NCBI GenBank assembly: GCA_009760855.2
Contig: WPIO01000062.1
Span: 2,319,001 to 2,383,000 of the forward strand
Length of the DNA stretch: 64,000 nucleotides
Source of the DNA: Cristatella mucedo
Taxonomy: Eukaryota; Bryozoa; Phylactolaemata; Cristatellidae
Direction: 5' to 3'
Notes under the pieces: generated by a model
Told to the model about the DNA's origin: nothing
Databases searched by the model: none
The model's input: only the letters and a program-made list of their open reading frames with translations
Position numbers and translations under genes: made by a program
Part shown: positions 33,547 through 46,075 of the stretch, one piece after another
Layout of the letters: each line of letters starts with the position of its first letter
How positions within the stretch are numbered: position 1 is the first letter of the stretch

Positions 33547-35366
33547 GTTGGTCCTATGATGGTCTTCTCTAGGGCAGCTACTGCATTCAACTTGCTTTGA
33601 TTCTGTTGGAAATCTAGATCAGCATAGCAGTTGTGTTGTCATGGTTTATACCTGGTGCTATCTCTTATAAATGTGTACAACAATACAGATACTGTATGTT
33701 TCGTGCATGTTTCAGGGTTGCAGGCCACACAGTGTACACGTCAAACTGTATTTACTAGACCAAACCACCCTCTGCAACTTGTGAGCTGCATTAAACGAAT
33801 GATGTTTAAAATACTATGTTACAACTGTGTGATCTTTTAGGGTCTGTCATCGTGGAGTTTTGAACATGTGGGTATGATCCGTGGTTTTAGTCTTGGTGAT
33901 AACTAGCCAAACAGAGGTTATCTGACAGCCCAACGGGAGTGCCACTCTTTCTGCCATTATTCTGTAGAAAGTAAGGCAACCTCAAAAATTGCCAAAGTGC
34001 CAGGGCAGTCATGGTTGCACGAAGCAGTATTAAACCATGCTGATGATGGGGAACATATAAAAAGCAAGAAACATGAAATGTGATAAAAACTATTAAGAAA
34101 GAAAAAATATATATAGTGTAAGCCAAAAGCAAACTGCTTTCTGTTACCTTTCAAATCCATTTTGGCTAATATTTCAGTGCTTATGCTACCCCCTGGGTAG
34201 CACAGCACTGCATAAACCAGTTACTCCTTACTTGCAGTTAACTTGATGGCCATTGTGGCATGGTAGGTCAATTTAGTAAATGAAGCATAAGCTGCAACAG
34301 TCATTGGACTTAAATGTTCTCATGTGTGTGCAGCTAATCTTATAATTACCTTACGAAGTTGTTAAGAATTTCGTGGTCTGGTATAGTTTCTCACTCGGTT
34401 ATATTCTCCCGAAAAACTATGCCCATGAGTTGCCCAAGCCTGTGCTACTACTGAATCCAGCAAGCCATATTGTATTAGAGGGCAAAGGGAAGTCATTTCA
34501 GGCCTTCATGGAGTTAGACCTTCTTTTGAGATCTTTTTTTTTAGTTGTGCTTGTCAGTTTTGTAGATTAGTTTCAGATCTATCGAGAAACTCTTCAAGAA
34601 AGTGGATGGAGGCCAATGTTTCTAGTGCTTGAGTATGTGGGTGGAATACATGTACATGTTGAAGGAAAACAGATAAACCACTTCGTAGTGGTTTGCACTC
34701 ATTGCTAGCTCTTTCACTTGAATGATCACTGAGGCAAAGGTTTAAGTCTGTGCATGGTTCTTTTCACACTCTTTTGGCTCTTACCGTGACCAATGGCATG
34801 AAGATCACTGTGATATTGCGCAGCATGCGTTTACTCTGGTACCTAAAACAATACAACTGACTGCAGTTTGGTTGGGCTTTACCAGAAGCTGCACTTATAG
34901 CTCACAGTGTTAACATAGTCTGAGTATTCATAATTTGGATTTTTCGGCAATTCCATTTGTGATCTCATTCAATTGAGCAAAGCCTTGGTTCTGGCATTAG
35001 CATTTCACATTTGATCAGAAATAACAGTTTATTAAGGTAATCATGATAACCCTTTTTTCTGTCTGCGAGGAAGAATTTACAACATCCTTTAACTGCATCC
35101 AATTTTCAGAAAAGATATTGCACAGATTGTATAAATATGTTTGCTGTAATAGCATTCGCGTTTTTCTACATTTTCAGGTCAGAAACATGACCTTGGCTGC
35201 ATTCAAGCTGAGTTTTTTATTTATTTTAAGCTTGTTCTTGAAAAGCTCTTTGAATTATGGCATAATGTTCCAAAGCTCTGCACTGTAGTATGTAAAGCAT
35301 GTACCTGTGTGCCTGTATGTGACGGTCACTACCAGGTGCTGTCCAAGTGACTTGTCTCGCATTTAG
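33547..35366. other. 1.8 kb intron, unassigned
   Basis: AT-rich intron between the alpha-C and catalytic-loop exons. It is one of the few long introns here without a recognisable transposon. Confidence 0.5.
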
Positions 35367-35529
35367 ATTGCAGAAGCTTTGGCCTACTTGCATCGTGAAA
35401 GAATTATTTACCGTGACCTAAAGGCTGACAATGTGCTCGTTTGGAGCCTGCCTCTTCCCTCCCAATGCAATTCACCGACAGCAGACAAGGTCGATGTGAA
35501 GCTAGCAGACTATGGAATCAGTCGCAAAG
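35367..35529 (+). CDS. LRRK1: LRRK1-like exon: kinase catalytic loop and DYG
   Basis: The acceptor is catttag and the donor is gtgagt, phase 0 in and 1 out. It encodes [19 protein letters not shown], then VLVWSL and [17 protein letters not shown] replaces HRD and DYG replaces DFG, both normal for LRRKs. The catalytic Asp, Lys and Asn are present, so the kinase is predicted to be active. DYG is the position of LRRK2 Gly2019. A short insertion ([13 protein letters not shown]) lies between LVWSL and VDVKL. Confidence 0.95.
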
Positions 35530-35792
35530 GTGAGTGCCAGCTGACTTGCTGTGGTCATGGGGTCTGATCGGCAAGACCCGGCTGTTTGTGACAGTGCGAT
35601 GATGTGCTGCTCGAACAAACGATGGCCTAGTTTGTCTGGAGGGGGAATCGCATCCAGCTGATCACATATCCGTCGAGAGAGCAATCACTAACTGATATCG
35701 TGCCTCCTGTCTGGCCACTCTTGTCAGCAATGAGGCAGGTGCTTCCAGAGCACAACAGATTGGCATTCGAAACGAGAGGCATTTGGTTAAAG

Positions 35793-35979
35793 CAGTGGTT
35801 CTCGACCTTCCTAATGCCGCGACCCTTCAATACGGTTCTTCATGCTGTGGCGACCCCCAACCGTAAAATTATTGTGTTCAAAATGTGGAAATACGTGTTT
35901 TCTGATGGTCTTAGGCGACCCCTGTGAAAGGGTCGTTCGACCCCCAAAGGCGTCGCGACCCACAGGTTGAGAACCGCTG
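35793..35979 (-). mobile_element. SPIN-like hAT MITE, copy 3
   Basis: 187 bp, starting CAGTGGTTCTCGACC and ending GGTTGAGAACCGCTG. The flanks are GGTTAAAG and GGTTAAAA, an 8 bp target duplication with one mismatch. This is the best preserved ends of the four copies. Confidence 0.93.
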
Positions 35980-37060
35980 GGTTAAAATGAGGTGAGACAT
36001 CCCAGAGGTCTGCTGTCTGTGTCGACTAAAAGTGTATATGGTAATTTAGTTAGATGGCTGCAAAATCCGTGATCAAAATCACACAGTGTGTCCTTTATGA
36101 AGCTTCATCAATATCAAATAAGTGGTCAGCTGAGGGTTTACTGCTTCACTCTTTTTATGACCACCTGGATGGCTTGTTGAGTTGGATGAACAAAAACTAT
36201 GCGAATGGTGTTACAGCACTAAATGGGCCTTCAGATTGCTCGATGCATTAACACCTGAGCTATCAAGGGGCAAGAAACCCCCTCCCCACCCACCCACCCC
36301 CCCCCCCAGAGATGGAATAATACCAGCAAGCACAGCCATGGTCTCCTTCCACGATGCTGCACAGCGCTTCTCAGAGCATAAGATACTTCGGGGAAACTGC
36401 AATTCTATTGCTTCTGTGTCGGTTAACTCACTTTGTTCAATAAATACACAAATGCCTCTAGCTCACACTTGGAGTTTGCCTAGAAAGACCCCTCCCCCAA
36501 GAGCTCGAGCATTCCTAAGCTCGTTGGAAGACAGTCAGACCTACTCCCCGACCGTGTGCTCTCATGGATGGGCGGTTGTTGTAAAAAAAAAACTCTTACT
36601 ACAAGCGAATGCACTGGCCTGCTTTCCATACGGCTACTTAGGCTTGAATTAACTGCGAACATATAACAATTACTGGTTTGCCTTGATGCAAATTAGGAAA
36701 AATAATTATTTTCAGCTCGAACAACCCTACTATGTATGAGTCCTTTATGCATTATTCCTTGATATGCAAAAAAATTTCCTAAGCTGACTTTTCCGCTGAG
36801 CTTAATGCATAATCTCTGCTACTATATATATGCATAATTTATACGCACACAGAAAAAGTCGCGATCTGCTGCTATGTGTCCATATTCCAATAGAAAAACT
36901 GTTTTCCCAATCTGAATGGGTCTCAGACTCAGAGTACAAACAAATTACACGAGAAATGACAAGCACTTGCATAATTAGTCTCTACTCTGGGTCGAAACAC
37001 TCAAATTACAAGTTGGCAGTATGGATTCACAATAGGAATGCACACAGTAAGCTTATGTAT
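35980..37060. other. Intron with a C-rich patch
   Basis: Contains a C/A run at 36284-36307 including about 12 consecutive C. Otherwise unassigned. Confidence 0.45.
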
Positions 37061-38950
37061 TTCTATAATAATAATAATAATAATAACAATAATAATAATA
37101 ATAATGTACTTGATAAAGTGCCCTCAGGGAACCCAATTTCTTTCTAAGCGCTTTACATTTGCTGCAAAGGAAAACGCGATTGGATGGTGAGTAATATCAT
37201 GCTTGATAAACAACATGAATAACATGGTTAGGGGTGACATGCACAGGGTCAGCATGCAAATGTGGTTAGTGGCAGCATGCACAGTGTGAGCACGCATAAG
37301 CACATGAAGGACAAATCACAGGGACCCACTAAATGCTGTCCTAAATAGGTGTGCTTTTAAATTCTTTTAAATGTGGTCAAGTCAGGGGATGTTCTGACAC
37401 AAGTCGGGTTGGAGTTCCAGGCTTTGGGAGCATACGAACTAAATGCACAGTCTCCCAAGGATCTGGGGTTTGTACGAGGTTTGGTAAACTGTTAGATTCC
37501 GAAAAGCGGGTGGTACGATGCTTAGCCTGATGGGGTAGTATATCTGACAAATAGGCTAGAGCCATAGAATGAAGGGACCTAAAAGTGAGCGACAAAACCT
37601 TGAAGTCAATCCGTTGCTTGACTGGTAGCCAGTACAGATCGGCGAGAAGTGGAGTAATGTGGCAACTGCGACGCTCACGACAGACAAGCCTAGCTGCAGA
37701 GTTTTGCACCAGCTGCAATCGCCTGATCACACATGCCGGTAGGCCAGTAAGCAGTGAGTTACAAAAGTCAAGACAGGATGTCACAAATGCATGGACCATC
37801 TTAGACGTGGTATCCTTATCTAAATAAGCTCAAATTTTAGCAATGTTATGTAGCTGAAAGTAGACAGACTTGACTGTGGAGCTGATGTGGTCGTCTAACA
37901 AGAGGTCGCTTTGGAACATGACACCTAGATTTTGAGCTGATTCAACAGGAGATAAGCTGGCAGAGCCAATTTTGAGCGTCAGCCTTTCCAATTTCTGAAT
38001 CACACTGGGTTTGCCCATAATTAGTAAGTTAGTTTTATCATCGTTTAGTTTTAGATAATGTGCTGCCATCCGTGTGCGGATGCCATCAATACATGCAGCA
38101 CGTGAGTTGAGAGAATTCGATGCGCTCAAAGCAAAGGTCCAACTGAGTGGCATCCGCATAGAAGTGAAAGCCTAGATTGTACTTGGCAATCACATCGGCA
38201 AGAATGAAGTATAAACCGTGTACAGAACTAGACCTAGCACGGACCCCTGAGGTACTCCATATTTCAGTGGTACTTCAGATGATTTTTGTCCATTCACGTC
38301 AATACTCTGGAGTCTCCCACTGAGATAGGACTTGAACCACTGCAGAGCAGTGCCAGTGATGCCCAGGTGAGATGAGAGGTGCTCTAGACGAACTGTGTGA
38401 TCGATAGTATCAAATGCTGCCGAAAGATCGAGCAAAACAAGCAGAGACACTCTACCTTTGTCTGCGTTCCTAAGTAGGTCGTTGTACACCCTAAGCAATG
38501 CTGATTCTGTGGAGTGATTAGCTCTAAAGCCAGACTGGAACTTACTAGCAAGGTTTGAAGTTTCATTGAATGATTTCAGATTGTCTGCTACGACAGGTTC
38601 CAGTGTCTTTGATCGGAATGATAGAAGAGAGAGGGGACGGTAGTTGCTCAAGTTCTCTTGGTCTAGTGTCACTTTCTTGAGAAGTGGCCTAACTGCAGCT
38701 TTTTTGAAAGGTGCTGGGACATGACCTGAGGCTAATGACATATTAATGATGTTAGTTATGCTGCATGGCAGCAGCAGATCAATGCAACGTAGGAGCAGGA
38801 CAGTGGGAATAGGGTCCAAAGGACTTGTTGCCTTCTTTGATTCGGATATGAGCTTCAGGACTAGATCACTAGTGACCTGCTTAAATGTAGACATTGAGGT
38901 GCAGCCAGGAATCAGGGAACAGCATTCTAGGGGGAATGTTGTCATCTTCG
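37061..38950 (-). mobile_element. LINE-A young copy with largely open RT
   Basis: (AAT)n tail at 37065-37104, then hairpin, 3' UTR and RT. The frame at 38190-38945 gives 251 codons of RT: KKVTLDQENLSNYRPLSLL, FQSGFRANHSTESALLRVYN, LLDLSAAFDTIDHTVRLEHL, GITGTALQWFKSYLSGRLQS and YGVPQGSVLGLVLYT. Downstream frames at 37830-38159 and 37377-37799 carry MAAHYLKLNDDKTNLLIMGK and the C-terminus. The FYADD catalytic motif region near 38160 is disrupted. Truncated 5' of the RT. Confidence 0.93.
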
Positions 38951-38975
38951 AGCCAAAGGGGGCAGGGGCGTATGT

Positions 38976-39050
38976 CCCCCCCCCCCCCCCCCCCCCCGGC
39001 GCTGAGTCAGGGGCGCTGGGCCAGGGGCGCTGGGTCAGGGGTGCGAAAAT
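38976..39050 (+). repeat. Poly-C run and GGCGCTGGG tandem repeat
   Basis: 22 consecutive C (38976-38997) followed by about three copies of a ~16 bp GGCGCTGGGTCAGGG-type unit. It lies immediately beyond the 5' end of the LINE-A copy. Confidence 0.9.
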
Positions 39051-39194
39051 GGGTGCCTAATAGACAAGGGGGGTGTCGTCTGTGTAGTTTGTCTGCCGGG
39101 CATACACTTTATCCTAGGAACATCACTGCTTGGTCGTCTTCCTCGGAGCTGACGCTGGGGCACTAACTGAAAGTCACAGAAACGATGCATATAT

Positions 39195-39290
39195 TTTATG
39201 CATACTGACACCAACTAGGAAATTTAAAGTGCCTAGAAAGAGATTGAGTCATCTGAGGGCACTATATAAAATTTGTTATTATTTTGCAGT
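39195..39290 (+). mobile_element. LINE-A or SINE 3' tail fragment
   Basis: Only the hairpin (AGTGCCTAGAAAGAGA with TCTGAGGGCACTAT) and a short ATT tail are present, so LINE-A cannot be told from SINE family 1. Confidence 0.6.
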
Positions 39291-40374
39291 GGTTAACTGC
39301 CATCTTTTTGCATAATACTTGAGGGTCAGCATAATGCACCTATATTTTAAGGAACCCAGGCCTTGCATAAAATGCGATTTGTATCATGTTTTCTTTTTGC
39401 ATTTTGGCTTCTGGTTCTGAAATTTGGCATGAAGAGCAATAGAAATATTCGATATACTTCCTGTGTTTTTTATAAACCCTCATGGAAAAAACCCCAGTCC
39501 CCTTTTTGCTACATGCCTCTGCCGTTCTACTCCCAAAAGAATGCCGTGTTTTTGCGATATAACCAATAAATGCATTGTGGGTCCAAGCCATGGTCGCTGA
39601 TAGCATAAATATCGCTGGGATGACTCTTCTTAATTCGCTGACAATTAACAGCCTGTGCTTTGGCTGACAGGACACGAGCAGACTCCTCCACCGTGCATTC
39701 TTAAATGTTTTGCTGTTTGTGCTTAGTGAACCTTTCCCACCAATAGCACGAAGAAGCAGCCACAGCAGCTGCAGGTCACCTCAGCTGTTCAGCGAGCTTC
39801 CTTGCTTTCTATCGTCGTCCACTAGGCAGACAGACAAGCTGAGCACTCGACTGGGGACAGCGGTGCCCAGGTCAGGTCCGTCCACCTTGTGGTTGCTGTC
39901 CATTGATAAGTGCTTGTCACTTTTTGCTAGCGTACAAGTATCCATGGTCTAACTTGTTATTGTTAGCTTTGGCAATCCGTGGATCTCTGCTGGGTATTTC
40001 TTTGCTTTGCTCTTCCTATCTCTTGCTCTCAGCCACACCATGTGGCTGATATTTTTAGTGTATGAGTCCATGGCATTTATTGCCATGTTATTTCCACCAC
40101 GACCAGTTTATGGCCTAGAGTTATTTATGGCCCAGCAGAGATTATGGCGCTGATGTTGGTTTATGAGCCGTTTTGATTTATGGCACTGATTTAAGTAACA
40201 GTTAAGTAACAGGCTGCAGAACCCAGGGAGTTACAAAGAGGAGGAGGCCGGGCATGGCATAAGCGAACTGGCCCGCTGCAGTGTCCATGTGAATAAACGT
40301 CTCATTAAGCCTGCTTCGGTGTTCTGTGTTTGGTTTCGGTGTGGTATCGCATACCTGTGGTTTGGACACTATCA
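39291..40374. other. Intron, unassigned
   Basis: Mixed-composition intron without recognised elements. Confidence 0.4.
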
Positions 40375-40892
40375 AACTATAGGCTATACTATATTTTGTC
40401 CCTCACTTTTAGGTCCCTTCATTCTATGGCTCCAGCCTATTTGTCAGGTATACTACCCCATCAGGCTAAGCATCGTACCACCCGCTTTTCGAAATCCAAC
40501 AGTCTAGAAATACCTCATACAAACCTTAAATCCTTTGGAGACCATGCATTTAGTTCATATGCTCCCAAAGCCTGGAACTCCCTCCCGACCTGCGTCAGAA
40601 CATCCCCTGACCTGACCACGTTTAAAAGGAACCTAAAAACACACCTATTTAGGACAGCATTTAGTGGGTCCCTGTGATTCGTCCTTGATGTGCTTTTGTG
40701 TGCTGACACTGTGCATGCTGCCACTAACCACATTTGCATGCTGACCCTGTGCATGTCACCCCTAACCATATTATTCATTTCGTTTGTTTTTTCAAGCATG
40801 ATTTTACTTACCATTCAATTGCATTTCACTTTACAGCAAATGTAAAGCGTCTAGAGAGAGATTAAGTTCTCTGAGGGCGCTTTATCAAGTGA

Positions 40893-40929
<37 letters not shown>

Positions 40930-40930
40930 G
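40375..40930 (+). mobile_element. LINE-A 3' fragment with intact C-terminus
   Basis: 5'-truncated copy whose frame is open to the natural stop (LTFRSLHSMAPAYLSGILPH, then WNSLPTCVRTSPDLTTFKRN, ending FSGSL). It is followed by the complete 3' UTR, the hairpin and a ~36 bp (ATT)n tail. Useful as a family 3' reference. Confidence 0.95.
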
Positions 40931-41067
40931 GCAACGGTCAACCGTGTTCTCCTCGAGCTGAGTGGAATTGAGTAAAAGTTGGCATGTCCAAGTCACGTGA
41001 CTCTATCCTCAAAGCATAGCCCACGATATTTGAGCTAAATTTTTAGCTCGAGGCAATGCCTATAGAG

Positions 41068-41254
41068 CAGCGGTTCTCAACCCGTGGGTCGAGACCCATT
41101 TGAGGGTCGAACGACCCTTTCACAGGGGTTGCCTGAGGCCATCGGAAAAAAGGCATTTCCACATTTTGCACACACTAATTTTATGGTTGGGAGTCACCAC
41201 AAAATGAGGTACTGTATAAAAGGGTTTCGGCATTAGGAAGGTTGAGAACCACTG
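41068..41254 (+). mobile_element. SPIN-like hAT MITE, copy 4
   Basis: 187 bp, starting CAGCGGTTCTCAACCCGTGG and ending GGTTGAGAACCACTG. The flanks CTATAGAG and CTATTGTC share only the first four bases, so the duplication is eroded. Confidence 0.9.
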
Positions 41255-41374
41255 CTATTGTCCAGCCCTTCAGAGCTGTCATCACTTGATTTACATACCC
41301 TGCCAGTGACAAGCTAGTCCCATGCTGTGGCTGTTGCACCTCACCTCTACTCGTGTTTTCTCTGTTTAAGCCCT

Positions 41375-41545
41375 AAATTAAATTAAATATTAGCTGATGT
41401 AATAGCTTTTTTAATATAGTGGTAGGAGAGCCACAATGCCTATCAATACTGTCTGAAATGAACTGTTAAGGATAGCCTAATGCAGGACTCAAACCCACCA
41501 CCGGGGTTGTGAAGAGTGAGCACATTAGCGCTGGCTAAGATCCAG
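41375..41545 (-). mobile_element. tRNA-derived SINE, family 2
   Basis: Minus strand reads GATCTTAGCCAGCGCTAATG (A-box setting), GGTGGGTTTGAGTCCTGC (B-box), then a body and AGCTATTACATCAGC near the 3' end as in the copies at 21483 and 44640. Confidence 0.7.
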
Positions 41546-41597
41546 AGGGTTCACTCACTACCTGTCAATTGCTGTCTGCTTCCCACTCTCAGTTTAC

Positions 41598-41708
<111 letters not shown>

Positions 41709-42307
41709 TTTGCTGAATCGGAGCATATTTGTATACCGTGTGAAAATGCTTATGGGGCACTTTTCTGTTTATAAAAAAGGCAGAGGGGCATTTCGTTTTA
41801 CTAGAGTTCTTGTATATTACTCCAAGCTACCTGCAGGCATCTAGCCAGGTGAACTGCGCTCACCCCTTGAGTCTATCGGTACGAGTGTACAGCAGAAGTT
41901 TTCGGTGCTGCTGACTCGCAGGGTTGAGAATGATCCAAAACTGGTAAAGTGGCTTTCAGCTGGCTCAGAGCAGGTGTGCAGCCATATGGTATGTGTTGGC
42001 AAGTCGGTAGGCTCATTGCAATCTTTACATCCCAACCTCTGGCTTGCTTGTGCAAGCTCACTGACCCTTTTAAATAAGTATTAACTTTGACCTTCGGTAG
42101 GGACTTAAGGGAACCGGTGTTGACATTTGTGAAGGTGGCACTCAGATTAGGATTGCCTTTACATTGCTAGCACTTAACGACTTTGCTTACTTATTTGCAC
42201 TGCATATTTCTATGTGCGTACGGCAGAGATTTTGTATCCGTGTATCGCTCGTTGCTTCGCCAATCTTGATCAGCTATTCATACTAGAAAACACTTCACGA
42301 TTTGTAG

Positions 42308-42402
42308 GAGCAGGTGCGGGTGCGAAAGGTTTTGCAGGCACTCCTGGCTACATGGCACCCGAGATTATTGAGCATGGTGGGTATGAGACCTACTCAGAAA
42401 AG
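42308..42402 (+). CDS. LRRK1: LRRK1-like exon: kinase activation segment, APE
   Basis: The acceptor is tttgtag and the donor is gtaggt, phase 1 in and 0 out. It encodes GAGAGAKGFAGTPGYMAPEI then IEHGGYETYSEK. The activation loop is Gly/Ala-rich and ends in the standard GTPGYxAPE. The 6.8 kb intron before it is the longest intron seen in the kinase part and holds a SPIN-like MITE at each end and two LINEs. Confidence 0.93.
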
Positions 42403-43194
42403 GTAGGTGCACCTGCTAGATGCTCTCTGTCTCCTGCGTGGAATCTACTGCAGTCGTTCGTTCATCGAGGAGCTATTATTTTCAATTCAGCAGCTTTGCA
42501 TGCTGATTGGCTCAGTGCCTGAGCCAATACTTCAAAGCAGAAGGAGCAGAACTACCAGGCAGCCATTTCGGACCACGGGCCTTATTGCCGCTAGCCACTA
42601 ATTGTAGTTGCTCTCCCTGGCACTTCCAGAATTCGTCTGCGGTTCTTATGTTTTAACCAGTGACAAGATGAGATACTGAAAGTTCCGTTCTGTCAGCTTT
42701 CAGAAGGTCGGCTTGCCTGTCTGTGTATGCCGATGTCGAACGTCGACCGACTCTTTGAGTGTTCCCAGGTTAGCATCATACCTGCGATTCATGATGCAGC
42801 GCAGCAGAACGTTTTGAAAATCCTCTCTAGGCAAGGTGCACAAGATTTCTTGGAAACTTCGTGCACCATTGTATCAAATCCTTTCCCTGCCCAACTGATC
42901 TCTCCTCTTCGTGATCTACAGGTATGTTTTTTTCTACCCTCTCTCTTTCACTATACACCTTCAAAGCCCCCCCCTACTGAGCTCTATCGGTGTTGATCTT
43001 CCAGCCCAAGAAGATTAATAGTCCTATAGACCTCGTGTCTACTAAGATGCCTAGATTCGATGTTCCCCACTTGAACTAGTAGTAAGTATGTCCGTAGTCT
43101 CAGCTGTCTACCTACACTGCTTGTGGAGGCCGTTGTCAGGCTACTCATTAAAGAAGTCACAGCTGGACAAAGAGAACTTGATTAAATATAATTT
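42403..43194. other. Intron, unassigned
   Basis: Nothing recognised apart from a C run near 42967. Confidence 0.4.
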
Positions 43195-43290
43195 ACCGAT
43201 AAATAATTCATTAGTATAGCTCCCTAAGAGAATTTAATCTCTAACCAGGTGCATTGCAAATGCCGAAGAAAACCCAGCAAGTAAACTCAA
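43195..43290 (-). mobile_element. tRNA-derived SINE family 1, 3' part
   Basis: Contains the tail (TAGCTCCCTAAGAGAATTTA, then ATCTCTAACCAGGTGC) and part of the body; the tRNA head is lost or diverged. Confidence 0.62.
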
Positions 43291-43532
43291 ATCAAATTTT
43301 AGAGCAAATGACTCCACAGGGACACCATAGTTGTAATACATACAGCAAGCTTCTCAGTAATGCCGGCTTGCGTTCGATTCCTGAGACTTGACTTCAATCC
43401 CCAAAATCTGTCAGACAGCAGATTCCTTTGTAGAGGCGACAGTGCGACGACGAGAACCCCTAGAGCTTCGTCTGTTGTATGTGAATTCGGGCTCTTGGCT
43501 CAGCTTTAGTTAGTAAGTTTATCGTTTTTCAG

Positions 43533-43661
43533 GTTGACTGCTTTTCGTTTGGCATGTTCCTTTATGAGCTCTTATCGCTCAAGCGACCTTTTGAGGATTC
43601 TGAGCCACAGATGACTAAAGAGATGATCCTGAAGGGCTTGAGGCCTAAGGTCACTGCTAAG
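43533..43661 (+). CDS. LRRK1: LRRK1-like exon: kinase alpha-F
   Basis: It has 43 codons, phase 0 at both ends, with acceptor ttttcag and donor gtgagc. Translation starts VDCFSFGMFLYELLSLKRPF, matching [20 protein letters not shown] of LRRK1, and ends KGLRPKVTAK. The conserved Asp of alpha-F is present. Confidence 0.93.
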
Positions 43662-44639
43662 GTGAGCATATGCTATATATAAGTCGAGTTGTTTTCGGCA
43701 GTACTACTGGTCTGTGTGAACTGTAAAATGAGATCTTCTCGGCAGTTGCAGCATTCACGTTTGAGAGACTAGGTACAGTCTCAGTGATACCTATAGATGC
43801 TGCATATTTTATTCTGATCATTTGTCAGGGGGGTGACAAGGTGGTACAGAAAACGAACATGTCTTTTTCGTGTTTTTGACTGGCATCCATCTCGAGCAAA
43901 GCCATTGTTTCTTCACACGGCCACTGCAGGACTGCTATGCTTGCAGTGTCAGCTCTCTTGCTTTGTGAACGGCTGTGCTTGGCTGCAACTGCACAGTAAA
44001 AACTCTTGATTCGTTAGTGATTGCTGGTTTTGTAATCTAGATAAATTTGTGTATCTTGTTTGAAAGTTTGTAAGTTCCATCTTTCTTTGCTGTGTAGTAT
44101 TGCTGTTAACTCTTCCCATCAACTACATTCTACTTTGGCTGCATTGCAAGTCGAGTGCTTACTCATACTTACAGGTTTCATACAGAAAGGTTTACCTGTG
44201 GGATGGAATAGTGTTGTGGTCCTAACTTAACAACAATGCAAGTATTGCATCTTGGTCGCTGTAAAGAGAGAAGCAGAGGTGAAGCTTTGTGCTCACTGAC
44301 CCTCCACTAACATTTAGCAGGACAATCAATCCAATGGTGGCTGCCCCTAGTCCACAATGTAAATGGCTGCTGTTGCAGAAGGCACTATAAAATCGTCTGT
44401 GACTGTTCATGGGATGAAGTTGACTGTCTTCTGCGGTTGTACACTAATGCTACCTTCTTATGGAGTCATTCGGGAGCACATTGGTGAGACAGAATTGGAC
44501 TGCAACTTTCAAAAAATATAGCTGGTGATCTGCTGAGCTTCTGTATCGGCCTACTCCTATCATGCTCTAATACCCTAGCATGGCTGACACCCGAAAATCT
44601 AATGACATCCCTTTATCTCTGGCACCTGCTTAGTCCCTG
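43662..44639. other. Intron, unassigned
   Basis: About 1 kb following the alpha-F exon with no recognised element. Confidence 0.4.
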
Positions 44640-44820
44640 GATCTTAGCCCAGGGTTAAGGCACTCGCACTTCACACCATAGGTCGCGGGTTCGACTCCTG
44701 CAGTGGACAGTCCTATATTGCGCTTTGTGAGCAGTGGTGATAGCCATTAAGATTCTTCTTTGCTCCATAATTGAGGCTTTTAAATCAGCTAACCTTTACT
44801 CAACTTTATTTTAAATGCAA
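44640..44820 (+). mobile_element. tRNA-derived SINE, family 2
   Basis: Clearest copy of the family: A-box TTAGCCCAGGGTTAAGGCAC, B-box GCGGGTTCGACTCC, body GAGCAGTGGTGATAGCCATT and 3' end GAGGCTTTTAAATCAGCTAA. Confidence 0.82.
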
Positions 44821-44917
44821 TAAATCTACGTGAGAAAAACAGCCCAGCAGGAACCCAACTTAACAATCCTTCCAACTACCCGAATTCAGACTATATGCTG
44901 TCATCTTAGAAGCAGAA

Positions 44918-45622
44918 AATAATAATAATAGTAATGCATTTGATCAAGTCCCTCGGAGAACTCTCAATCTCTCTATCTAGGCGCTTTGCATTTGCTGCAA
45001 AGGAAACACGGTCAAATGGTGAGTGGTATCATGCTCGATAAACAACATGAATAACATGGTTAGAGGTGGCATGCAAAGGGTCAGCTTGCTAGTGTGGTTA
45101 GTGGCAGCATGCAACAGTGTCAGTATGCATAAGCACATAAAGGACGAATCACAGGGACCCACTAAATGCTGTCATAAATAGGTGCGTTTTTAAATTTCTT
45201 TTTAAATGCGGTCAACTAAGGGGATGTTGTGATGCAAGTCGGTAGGGAGTTCCAGGCTTTGGCAGCATACGAACTAAATGCACGGTCTCCAAAGAATTTG
45301 AGGTTTGTACGAAGTATAGGTAAACAGTTTGATTCCGAAGAGCAGGTGGCACGATGCTGAGCCTAGTAGGGGAGTAGATCTGATTGATAGGCTGGAGCCA
45401 AAGAATGAAGGGACCTGAAAGTGAGCAACAAAACCTCGAAGTCGATCCGTTGCTTGACTGGTGGCCAGTGCAGGTCAGCGAGAAGTGGTGTGATGTGGCA
45501 ATTGCGATGCTCACGACAGACGAGCCTGACTGCAGAGTTTTGCACCAGCTGTAAGTGCCTGATTGCACATGCCTGGAGACCAGCAAGCAGTGAGTACTGA
45601 AGTCAAGACAGGATGTCACAAG
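44918..45622 (-). mobile_element. LINE-A 3' fragment
   Basis: Short AAT tail, hairpin, 3' UTR and RT C-terminal end; broken frames at 45212-45619. Truncated near LDFCNSLL. Confidence 0.9.
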
Positions 45623-46075
45623 GAAGCCAACAGTGTCCCAAAAACAAGGGATGGCTGTGTCTGTAACAATTATTGGGTTAAATACAGCATCGAGTTAGTA
45701 GGCCATTGATCTCGGTAGCATCTTTTTTCAATCTGCTCGTTATTGACACTCAATGTCGTCAGTTGGTTTTGCTTTATATTGACCTAGGAACACTGATGGC
45801 ATTTCACGGGAAGACGGCCACTATTTCAGTAAATTTGCAAAAATGTTGACCAGTAGGTAGCAGTGAAAAAATGGCCTGCACTGGTCCGGAAGCACTGCAG
45901 TGAAGCATGCTAGTCTGGTACTTATTGTGTGATGGTCATTGAATCTAAACCTGTGTGCACAGCAGCACACATTCATCTAGCGTTGTATCACACAGCTTCC
46001 TGATTCGTGACCAGTCGATCGTTCCATGGCACCATTCACGTACCGGTCTGTCAGTTTGCCTGCTTGGGATTTCAG
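45623..46075. other. Intron, unassigned
   Basis: No recognised feature before the last kinase exon. Confidence 0.4.
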
